A program made the position numbers and the translations under genes. The notes beneath the pieces are model-generated. The model was not told where the DNA came from. It worked only from the letters and a program-made list of their open reading frames with translations, and searched no databases. From an uncultured Flammeovirgaceae bacterium (GTDB taxonomy: Bacteria; Bacteroidota; Bacteroidia; Cytophagales; Cyclobacteriaceae), in NCBI GenBank assembly GCA_937138955.1, contig CAKZPJ010000082.1:1-13732 (forward strand): a DNA stretch of 13,732 nucleotides, written 5' to 3'. Numbering within the stretch: position 1 is the stretch's first letter; each line of letters opens with the position of its first letter. Positions 7,310 through 13,732 of the stretch are shown here, piece after piece.

Positions 7310-8068
7310 ATGAGAAAAAAGATTATTGCTGGCAACTGGAAAATGAATAAAACTTTAGAAGAAGGAAAAATTCTAACATCTGAAGTCGTAAATATGGCGA
7401 AAGATGAGCTGCGCGATGATGTACAATTAGTACTTTGTACGCCCTTTATTCATCTAAGTAACCTACAGACTATGTTGGCGGATTCTACCGTTGCGCTGGG
7501 AGCACAAAATTGCAGCAACCATGCTTCTGGGGCATACACTGGAGAAACCTCAGCGGCTATGCTCCAATCTATTGGAGTAGATTATGTGATACTAGGCCAT
7601 AGTGAGCGACGAGAATATTTTGGTGAAACGGATTTCTTACTAGCTGAGAAAGTAGATATAGCATTAGAAAATGGTTTGATTCCGATTTTCTGCTGTGGAG
7701 AACCACTTGAAATACGAGAGAGAGATGGCCAGCAGGCCTACGTACAGCAGCAAATCGAAGAGAGTTTATTTCACTTAAGTGATGAGAAATTTGGTAAAAT
7801 AGTCATTGCTTACGAACCTATTTGGGCAATTGGTACGGGTAAAACTGCGAGTTCCGATCAGGCGCAGGAAATGCACGCGGCCATTCGCAAGCAGATTACG
7901 GAAAAATACGGCGAAGAGATAGCAAATAATACCTCAATCCTTTACGGCGGAAGCATGAAGCCCGCCAATGCTGAAGAACTTCTATCTTGCATGGATGTAG
8001 ACGGTGGACTAATTGGCGGAGCCTCTCTCAAGTCGCGCGACTTCGTAGATATTGCTAAATCATATTAA
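7310..8068 (+). CDS. tpiA: Triose-phosphate isomerase
   Basis: 252 residues, full family length. It interconverts dihydroxyacetone phosphate and glyceraldehyde 3-phosphate in glycolysis and gluconeogenesis, as a cytoplasmic dimer with a TIM-barrel fold. All active-site residues are present: N9 and K11 in AGNWKMN, the electrophile H97 in LGHSERREYFGE, and the catalytic base E169 in AYEPIWAIGTGK, whose tail is the flexible phosphate-gripping loop. The C-terminal phosphate-binding sequences LYGGSMKPAN (211-220) and DGGLIGGASL (231-240) are also intact. The ATG at 7310 is the natural start, since MRKKIIAGNWK matches relatives. prmA follows 82 nt downstream on the same strand, so the pair may be co-transcribed from the promoter candidate near 7163, although the dyad between them could reduce read-through. 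Confidence 0.98.
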   Translation: MRKKIIAGNWKMNKTLEEGKILTSEVVNMAKDELRDDVQLVLCTPFIHLSNLQTMLADSTVALGAQNCSNHASGAYTGETSAAMLQSIGVDYVILGHSERREYFGETDFLLAEKVDIALENGLIPIFCCGEPLEIRERDGQQAYVQQQIEESLFHLSDEKFGKIVIAYEPIWAIGTGKTASSDQAQEMHAAIRKQITEKYGEEIANNTSILYGGSMKPANAEELLSCMDVDGGLIGGASLKSRDFVDIAKSY

Positions 8069-8073
8069 TTGTT

Positions 8074-8142
8074 GTGTTCGGGTGTTCTTGTTTTCAGGTT
8101 CTACAAAATTTGAAATGTATGAACACACAAATACGTGAACAC
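8074..8142. repeat. Dyad of paired GTGTTC / GAACAC motifs between tpiA and prmA
   Basis: GTGTTC occurs at 8074-8079 and 8082-8087, and its reverse complement GAACAC at 8121-8126 and 8137-8142, so the four copies can form two nested 6-bp helices. The element fills most of the 82-nt gap and ends 8 nt before the prmA GTG start. Its left part (8074-8086) matches the sequence at 7121-7133 in 12 of 13 positions. It could be a hairpin attenuator, a binding site with spaced half-sites, or a small dispersed repeat. Confidence 0.4.
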
Positions 8143-8150
8143 ATTGAGAT

Positions 8151-8981
8151 GTGAAACAATACATTGCCGTAGAAATTAAGTGTAGTGAGTCGCTTCGGGA
8201 AATACTGATAGCTGAGTTGGGCGAAGCACAGTACGATTCGTTTCTGGAAACCGAAGACGGGTTGGAGGCCTATGCCGAACGGGAGCATTTTGAGCAATTG
8301 AGGCTAGAGGAAATACTTCAGCAATACGACCTGTCTGCTGCGGATTATCAGGTGCAAACCGTGGAGGAGAAAAACTGGAACGTAGAGTGGGAAAAGCATT
8401 TCGACCCTATCGTAGTAAACGACCAGTGTTTAGTTAGAGCCACCTTTCATCAGACTGATAAAAAGTACCCCTACGAAATTATTATTGACCCGAAAATGGC
8501 CTTTGGCACCGGGCATCATGCGACGACCTACTTGATGTTACAGTGGCAATTGGAACTTGAGCAGGAAGGTAAATCAGTGCTTGATGCTGGTTGTGGCACC
8601 GGAGTGCTAGCGATTATGGCGAACAAGCGAGGAGCGACTAAAATCGCGGCCTTTGATAATAACGAGTGGGCAGTAGAAAACAGTCAAGAAAATCTGGAAC
8701 TGAACCAGTGCTCAGAGGTTCAACTATTTTTGGGAACGATACAAGATGTAGATCCTGAACAATCGGTAGATTTGATTCTGGCCAACATCAATCGCAACGT
8801 ACTGCTGGAAGAAATACATTTATACGCTCAACGATTAAAATCTTCCGGGAAACTGTTACTCAGCGGATTTTTGGAAGCCGATCAAACCCTGATCGAGCAA
8901 AGAGCAACTCAGGCTAGCCTACAATCAGCAGGGGTGAAATACCACAACGGTTGGGTGGCATTGTTGCTTGAGTGGACATAA
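8151..8981 (+). CDS. prmA: Ribosomal protein L11 methyltransferase
   Basis: 276 residues, near the length of known PrmA. The enzyme trimethylates several amino groups of ribosomal protein L11 with S-adenosylmethionine in the cytoplasm; it is usually dispensable. Seen: an N-terminal substrate-recognition domain (about residues 1-65), a linker containing NWNVEWEKHFDPI (76-88), then the family hallmark DPKMAFGTGHHATT (113-126), the cofactor loop LDAGCGTGVLAI (144-155), an acidic residue at D169 in AAFDNNE ending strand 2, and LANINRNVL (210-218), the NPPY-like motif of this family. The start is GTG at 8151; an ATG at 8149 overlaps it but is out of frame and hits TGA at once, so GTG is the only sensible choice. 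tpiA lies upstream on the same strand, and a strong hairpin follows the stop. Confidence 0.96.
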   Translation: MKQYIAVEIKCSESLREILIAELGEAQYDSFLETEDGLEAYAEREHFEQLRLEEILQQYDLSAADYQVQTVEEKNWNVEWEKHFDPIVVNDQCLVRATFHQTDKKYPYEIIIDPKMAFGTGHHATTYLMLQWQLELEQEGKSVLDAGCGTGVLAIMANKRGATKIAAFDNNEWAVENSQENLELNQCSEVQLFLGTIQDVDPEQSVDLILANINRNVLLEEIHLYAQRLKSSGKLLLSGFLEADQTLIEQRATQASLQSAGVKYHNGWVALLLEWT

Positions 8982-9026
8982 AGTAAGAACATGACGGTTC
9001 GCCACGCGATTAATCATGTTCTTGCT
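8982..9026 (+). terminator. Strong hairpin after prmA, possible terminator
   Basis: AAGAACATGA (8985-8994) is the exact reverse complement of TCATGTTCTT (9014-9023). The stem extends outward through T8984-G9024, G8983-C9025 and A8982-T9026 to 13 pairs with one wobble. The loop is 19 nt. It begins right after the prmA TAA (8979-8981). Position suits a terminator, but the sequence that follows is not a T-tract, so 3'-end protection or chance are alternatives. Confidence 0.45.
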
Positions 9027-9163
9027 AAGTACTACAACATTCACTCAAAAAGTACATACCTTACTTCTGTAATATTATCGTGCGGATATAATTTCACTTC
9101 TGGCTAAATTTTTTCGTTGGTAAAACGTTATGGTCTAGACAGGTACGTGAATAAACAAGTGGT

Positions 9164-11506
9164 ATGAAGGCGAAGTATATTTTCTTCACATTATTGCTGT
9201 ATACGCAATTAGGCTGGGCGCAACGCTACGAATTTAGCGATAGCCTCACTTATGGTGATCAGGTTAGGGAGTGGTTTTCTCAAGCTAGCGACAGCAGTAC
9301 CATCAAATTAGGGGAGCAATTTGCGGTTTTCTGGGATGGTAGTGCGTTATCTTCTACCCAAAAAGATACGCTAACCGCCATAACTACCCAAATGCTAGCT
9401 AAAAATTACAAGCTCAAGCCCTACCTAGCCGACTTACACGCTACGGTACTGTATGCAGTAGACTCAGCAGATATCAGCACTTCCAATCTGGATGCCATGT
9501 TGGGAATGCTCCACAAAATGACATTGTACAATGAACGCCGGGCAGTAGGCTACGGTTTGAACACGCTAAAATCATTCTTTGCCGAAGGAGCCATATATCG
9601 GGTTAACTACAATAAACTATACGCTGATGCAGGTGGCTATTCGTTCGAGTTTATTCCAGCCCCGGCAGATGAGTTGATACCGGAAGAAGAGTTGAGTGAA
9701 GGCGAAGATGAGTTTTTGAGCGAAGAAGATCTGTGGTCAGCTGAGGAGGAAGAAGTCGCCGAAGAAGATGCGTGGGGTGATGATGCCTGGGGGGACGACG
9801 ATGCTTGGGCCGATGAGGACTGGGGCACGACCGCTGATGAAACGTTACCTGAAAGTGAAGAAGAGGAAGAAACCGATATTCTGGACTACTTAATTCAGGA
9901 ACCTATTCAACCCGAGCTAACTGGAGCGGTTATGCGCTTTCAGAAAGTAGACCTCACATTCGCTACAACTTTTGATACCGCTTACCTTCGTCAAACGAAT
10001 GGTGCCCTGATGTTGAAAGACCAACTGTTTGTAGGTGAGGGTGGGAAGTTTGATTGGACAATGGCTGGCCTGGGTGAAGATTCGGTGTATTGTACGCTAG
10101 GCAAGTATAACTTTGATATTAGGGTACCTAAGTTGAATGCCGAAAAGACAACGATGACCTACGTTGGCAAAGTTAAAGAGCCAGTAGAAGGGTTGTTTGA
10201 GTTTGCCAGTGAGCGCCACCAAGGACTAAACGATGCCCGTTATCCCCGATTCAAAAGCTACCGTAGTGATATAGCGGTTAGCATTTACGATAAGCAGGAA
10301 ATTAATCCTAATCAGGTCTCCCTCATTGGCGGATTCTCACTGGTGGGCAGCCGGATTAGTAGTGCTTCTTTTTACGAAGGTGAAACTACGGTAGAAGTAC
10401 ACGAAAAGGGTGGCAGAAAATTTAAAGCTACTTCGATTCGTTTTGGTATTACCGATTCACTAATGACCAGTAGCCAAGCAGAAGTTGTTATTTACCAGAA
10501 CAACGACTCCATTCACCACCCGGCAGTGAAGTTTAAGTATATTCTGGATTCTTCGTACTTAGTACTGCAAACTACAAAAGGCGATTTCAAACGCACCCCT
10601 TTTATTTCTACTTTTCTTCAAATGGAGATCCAGGCCGATATGATTCAGTGGAACTTACAAACGGATAGTTTGGCCATCTCCACACTTTCGGCTCGGGATA
10701 AGGTGCCGGTTCTGTTTAAATCGCAGGAATATTTTAGCGAAGAGCAATTTGACCAACTGGGAAGAATGTACGACTTTCATCCGCTAATTATGGCGGTGAG
10801 CTACGCCCGCAAAACCCGGAGTGGCACTTTTTACGCTGATGACATGGCTCAGTCTCTCCGGAAGAACCCAAAAGTTATCCGCGCAGCCATGAAAAGTTTA
10901 ATGGGGCAAGGGTTTATTGAGTACGATGAAGAATCGGGTGAAGTGATAATGAAACGCAAAGCGTACCACTACGTACTGTCCAAGGCTAAGCGAAAAGATT
11001 TTGACGACCTGTTGATTCCCTCTTTTGCCAGTAATGGACCTAACGCAGTGCTCAACTTAGATAGCATGGCGCTGGCCGTGCAGGGTATTGAGAAGTTTAC
11101 GATCAGTAACGAGCTCAATGTGCAAATTATACCAACGAACAACGAAGTGACCATGCTGGGCCAGCGGGATTTTAAGTTTAATGGTGTACTACAGTCCGGT
11201 AACTTCGAGTTTTCAGGAAGAGATATCACGTTTCGTTACGATAGCTTCCTCATCAATTTACCTAAGATCGATTCTATTTCATTTTATTTACCGGATGAAA
11301 ACGGCAATCGTAAAAAAGTAAATAATTCCCTCCAAAGTGGACTAGCGGCTGGAATGCAAAATACTTCTGGGACGCTATTTGTGAATGATCCAAAAAATCG
11401 CTCGGCTCGCAGCAAAGATCCTAGCTTCCCTAAATTCGATGCGGAAAATGGGGCGGTGGTGTATTTTGATAATAAAGATATACTAGATGGAGTTTACGAT
11501 AAGTAG
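9164..11506 (+). CDS. N-terminal part of a very long exported Bacteroidota protein, ended by an in-frame TAG
   Basis: 780 residues with no function I can name. A signal peptide is clear (MKAKYIFFTLLLYTQLGWAQ, cleavage about residue 20), so the product is exported. Residues 169-238 are extremely acidic and include DAWG-like micro-repeats at 201-221. After about 245 the protein alternates short beta strands, with a helical stretch at about 540-605 that looks like a winged helix. The sequence just before the stop (YFDNKDILDGVYDK) reads without a break into the codons after it (MYYVIPPFDIDSL); from memory, long Cytophagales proteins of about 1,500 residues have a comparable join as one polypeptide. 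The TAG at 11504-11506 is therefore probably internal to the ancestral gene. The reading frame resumes at 11507 in the same frame. It may be a nonsense-mutated pseudogene, a sequence error, or a gene rescued by read-through or re-initiation. Confidence 0.8.
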   Translation: MKAKYIFFTLLLYTQLGWAQRYEFSDSLTYGDQVREWFSQASDSSTIKLGEQFAVFWDGSALSSTQKDTLTAITTQMLAKNYKLKPYLADLHATVLYAVDSADISTSNLDAMLGMLHKMTLYNERRAVGYGLNTLKSFFAEGAIYRVNYNKLYADAGGYSFEFIPAPADELIPEEELSEGEDEFLSEEDLWSAEEEEVAEEDAWGDDAWGDDDAWADEDWGTTADETLPESEEEEETDILDYLIQEPIQPELTGAVMRFQKVDLTFATTFDTAYLRQTNGALMLKDQLFVGEGGKFDWTMAGLGEDSVYCTLGKYNFDIRVPKLNAEKTTMTYVGKVKEPVEGLFEFASERHQGLNDARYPRFKSYRSDIAVSIYDKQEINPNQVSLIGGFSLVGSRISSASFYEGETTVEVHEKGGRKFKATSIRFGITDSLMTSSQAEVVIYQNNDSIHHPAVKFKYILDSSYLVLQTTKGDFKRTPFISTFLQMEIQADMIQWNLQTDSLAISTLSARDKVPVLFKSQEYFSEEQFDQLGRMYDFHPLIMAVSYARKTRSGTFYADDMAQSLRKNPKVIRAAMKSLMGQGFIEYDEESGEVIMKRKAYHYVLSKAKRKDFDDLLIPSFASNGPNAVLNLDSMALAVQGIEKFTISNELNVQIIPTNNEVTMLGQRDFKFNGVLQSGNFEFSGRDITFRYDSFLINLPKIDSISFYLPDENGNRKKVNNSLQSGLAAGMQNTSGTLFVNDPKNRSARSKDPSFPKFDAENGAVVYFDNKDILDGVYDK
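9668..9877 (+). repeat. Region encoding an acidic tract with Asp-Ala-Trp micro-repeats
   Basis: Codes for residues 169-238 of the long exported protein, mostly Glu and Asp. Within it (9764-9826) are four related units: EDAWG, DDAWG, DDDAWA and DEDWG. The codons for Asp, Ala and Gly differ between units, so the repeats are not a recent slippage product. The stretch is probably disordered; acidic tracts of this kind can bind calcium or act as linkers, but no EF-hand or other named motif is seen. Confidence 0.7.
11504..11506 (+). other. In-frame TAG followed directly by in-frame ATG (TAGATG)
   Basis: The stop closes a 780-codon frame that starts at 9164. The next codon is ATG and the same frame then stays open for 742 codons to the window end. 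TAG is an ordinary stop elsewhere in the window (ends of the genes at 1150, 1938 and 6372), so general recoding is unlikely. A TCG serine codon, one base different, is a plausible ancestor. GGAG at 11489-11492 lies 14 nt before the ATG, too far for a good ribosome binding site. Confidence 0.9.
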
Positions 11507-13732
11507 ATGTACTACGTAATTCCCCCCTTTGATATTGATAGCTTGAACAGTACCGACCCTGCTTCTATCTCGTTTCCCGGAACACTCTATAGCGATATAT
11601 TTCCCCCGGTAGAGGAGGATTTAAGCGTATTACCCGATAATTCAATGGGGTTTGTTCATAATACCCCAGCAGATGGATACGCACTATACGGGGGAACCGC
11701 CACATATAAGAACGACTTAAGTTTGAATGCTCAAGGATTGCGAGGAGTAGGAACGATTGACTATCTTACTACCGTGCTAGAATCAGAAGATTTTATATTC
11801 TATCTGGATTCGGTGCTGACTGTGGGTACAGTGGTGGATATGGAGGAAGGTAACTCAGGGCAAGCCAGTTTCCCGCAGGCGTATGTAGAGGATTATACGT
11901 TAAAGTGGCTACCTCGCCAGGATAGTATGTATATCACCAACAATGCTAAACCGTTTGAGCTGTACAATCAAACGGCTTCATTGGATGGTGGAGTTACTCT
12001 AACCAGCAATGGGCTACTGGGACAAGGTACATTACTAACGCGTGGCTCGGAGGCAATCTCGGATAAAATGGCCTTTGAGCAGAGTCAGTTTTCAGCGCGA
12101 AATGCCAGTTTTGAAATCAAGTCTGATAATACCAGGAAACCTGCATTAGCGGGAGAGGACGTTTACCTAAACTTTGACCTCGTAGCTAACCAAGCTAACA
12201 TCAGCCCTGAGGTGAAAGGGGTAGCGGCTATTGGTTTTCCCTACGCTCAATTCCGAACATCAATTACCAAAGCCGTTTGGGATTTGGAGGAAGAGACAGT
12301 ACGCATGAGCAAGCCCGAAGATGTAGCTATTGAAGACTCGTATTTTTATGCTACCCGAGCGGAGCTTGACTCCCTGGTGTTCAGTGCCGAAGAAGCGGTT
12401 TACCAAATTCCGCTGCAGGAATTAGATGTTTCGGGTATTCCGTACATTACAGTAGCTGACGCGAAAATTACGCCAGAGAATAACCAGGTGCAGATTCGGG
12501 AAAATGCTAAGTTTGATACCTTCAGCAACGCAACTTTAGTAATTGATACTCTGAATGAATATCACCGTTTATTCAACGGAACCATTGATATTATCTCACG
12601 GAATGAATTTCGTGGGAAAGCTACCTACGAGCTAGTATCGGCTAGCGATACTTTTGCTATTCAATTAACGGAATTTGTTATCGACTCAGCGCAAGAAGGA
12701 AGAGGAAGGCGAACCGAATGGGTGAAGCATACCGTAGCCGACGGAACAGTACAGGAAGCACAGAACTTGGTCATTTCTCCCGGGATGCTTTACCGCGGTA
12801 ACATTCGGATGCATGCTGCTAAGGAAGCTCTAGAGTTGGATGGAGAAGTCAAGCTGGATTTCAAGACTATTCCCAACTATAATACCTGGATTAGTTACGC
12901 GAGTGAGGCTGGTGATAAAGAGTTAAGGTTTGATATTGCTTCCAGTACTACTGATACCGGAGAACCGCTTACGGCAGGGTTGCACCTGGACCGAAGCAAT
13001 AGTTTATATATGACTTTTGTGACCGATCTTCGCTCACCCGAAGATCCCGATATTTTCCGACCGCAGGGTATGCTTGCGTTCAATGAAGAAGAGCAGAAGT
13101 ACACTATCCGCGCTCCACAAAAGGATAAGCCCAACGCACTTTCGGGTGATGTGTTTACCTTCGACGAGAATGAGCAGTCGGTAGCCTTTGAGGGTAAACT
13201 GAATTTACTTCCTTATCCCGAAGCAGGTCTCACCATTCAAACGGCCGGAGCTGGTAAAGGAGATCTACAAACTAATGAGTATAAGCTAGACGCTTTCATG
13301 ACCGTAGATATTGACTTGCCCGCACAAGCAGTGGAAATGATGGGTCAGGACTTGAATACTTCGCTTAATAAATCAGGAGCTCGAGCCGCTATTAGTGACC
13401 GAACTCGCTTGCTGTATAAACTGGCTGAATTTATCGGTGACCAAGCCGCTCGTGAATTTGATGAGCTATCTATTTCGGAGTACACCCCCATGTTTTCAAT
13501 GGGTCCTCAGTTAGAAAAAACCATTGTACTAGCCGATGTGCAGCTAGTCTGGTCCGATGAGCACAAAGCCTGGTACAGTACCTCTCCGTTAGGAATATCA
13601 AATATACAAGAAACTGATATTAATGGTCAGGCTACTGGGTTTTTGGAAATTAAGCCTACCGATGAAGGAACAATTATCAACCTATTCATGCAGGCTACCT
13701 CGGACTCTTGGTACTATTTTTCCCATCAGAAC
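11507..13732 (+). CDS. C-terminal part of the very long exported protein (3' end outside window)
   Basis: 742 codons are open to the last base of the window, in the same frame as the preceding 780-codon gene and directly after its TAG. I translated the whole stretch and found no stop or frameshift. It has no signal peptide, so by itself it could not be exported as the full-length protein would be; this argues that it was once (or still is) joined to the upstream half. It is rich in short alternating strands, with recurrent patterns such as GLRGVGTIDYL and GLLGQGTLLTRG, and with VSGIPYITVADA followed by NEYHRLFNGTIDIISR. From memory these resemble conserved stretches of long envelope-associated proteins in Cytophagales; their function is unknown to me. 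Translation from the ATG at 11507 by termination-coupled re-initiation is possible. The gene should end shortly downstream if it follows the length I recall for the family. Confidence 0.8.
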   Translation, partial: MYYVIPPFDIDSLNSTDPASISFPGTLYSDIFPPVEEDLSVLPDNSMGFVHNTPADGYALYGGTATYKNDLSLNAQGLRGVGTIDYLTTVLESEDFIFYLDSVLTVGTVVDMEEGNSGQASFPQAYVEDYTLKWLPRQDSMYITNNAKPFELYNQTASLDGGVTLTSNGLLGQGTLLTRGSEAISDKMAFEQSQFSARNASFEIKSDNTRKPALAGEDVYLNFDLVANQANISPEVKGVAAIGFPYAQFRTSITKAVWDLEEETVRMSKPEDVAIEDSYFYATRAELDSLVFSAEEAVYQIPLQELDVSGIPYITVADAKITPENNQVQIRENAKFDTFSNATLVIDTLNEYHRLFNGTIDIISRNEFRGKATYELVSASDTFAIQLTEFVIDSAQEGRGRRTEWVKHTVADGTVQEAQNLVISPGMLYRGNIRMHAAKEALELDGEVKLDFKTIPNYNTWISYASEAGDKELRFDIASSTTDTGEPLTAGLHLDRSNSLYMTFVTDLRSPEDPDIFRPQGMLAFNEEEQKYTIRAPQKDKPNALSGDVFTFDENEQSVAFEGKLNLLPYPEAGLTIQTAGAGKGDLQTNEYKLDAFMTVDIDLPAQAVEMMGQDLNTSLNKSGARAAISDRTRLLYKLAEFIGDQAAREFDELSISEYTPMFSMGPQLEKTIVLADVQLVWSDEHKAWYSTSPLGISNIQETDINGQATGFLEIKPTDEGTIINLFMQATSDSWYYFSHQN

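Noticed and set aside
9105..9112. TAAATTTT as a -7 promoter element for the long gene
   Set aside because: It lacks the final G of TAnnTTTG and has no TTTG at proper distance upstream.
9637..9828. Serine-rich minus-strand open frame of 63 codons
   Set aside because: It is the antisense of the Glu/Asp-rich tract (GAA/GAT read backwards give Ser-type codons), a composition artefact.
11504..11506. TAG as a sense codon under an alternative genetic code
   Set aside because: Three other genes in the window end normally at TAG, so genome-wide reassignment is not supported.
12895..13134. Minus-strand open frame of 79 codons
   Set aside because: It lies wholly inside the coding sequence of the long protein, has no start context and no recognisable protein features.

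Overview
The window looks like chromosomal DNA from a member of the Bacteroidota, most likely a marine or environmental Cytophagales-type bacterium. The call rests on protein families (a Gfo/Idh/MocA oxidoreductase paired with a DUF1080 protein, a TMEM220-like membrane protein, a CrtD-like carotenoid desaturase, an MltF-type lipoprotein, and a very long exported protein of a type I associate with Cytophagales), on scarce Shine-Dalgarno sequences, and on one match to the Bacteroidota -7 element TAnnTTTG. Nothing resembles a phage, IS element, CRISPR array, tRNA or rRNA. TAA, TAG and TGA are all used as ordinary stops.

Layout. 1-1938 (+): the 3'-terminal part of a Gfo/Idh/MocA dehydrogenase, then an exported DUF1080 (3-keto-glycoside-acting) protein; together they suggest oxidative glycoside cleavage. 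2086-3934 (+): a four-helix TMEM220-like protein, 7 nt from a CrtD-like carotenoid desaturase. 3971-5455 (-): an MltF-like lytic transglycosylase lipoprotein, convergent with crtD. 5456-5739: an AT-rich gap with a perfect 14-bp inverted repeat. 5740-6372 (+): an unrecognised 210-residue protein with a TTG start, whose end overlaps trmD by 8 bp tail to tail. 6365-7042 (-): trmD. 7043-7309: a divergent intergenic region with a 9-bp-arm palindrome touching a candidate promoter. 7310-8981 (+): tpiA and prmA, with a dyad between them and a strong hairpin after prmA. 9164-13732 (+): one very long reading frame for an exported, beta-rich, acidic protein, interrupted by an in-frame TAG at 11504-11506 and resuming at once with ATG in the same frame to the window edge.

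Most genes are housekeeping or common accessory genes. The observation most worth checking is the interrupted long gene: 780 codons with a signal peptide, one TAG, then at least 742 uninterrupted codons in the same frame without their own signal peptide. It may be a recent nonsense mutation, a sequence error, or a gene needing read-through or re-initiation. Secondary points are two related noncoding elements on either side of tpiA, the palindrome at the candidate tpiA promoter, and the unrecognised AT-rich gene beside trmD. I did not find convincing evidence of an undescribed multi-gene system such as a defence island or a new biosynthetic cluster.
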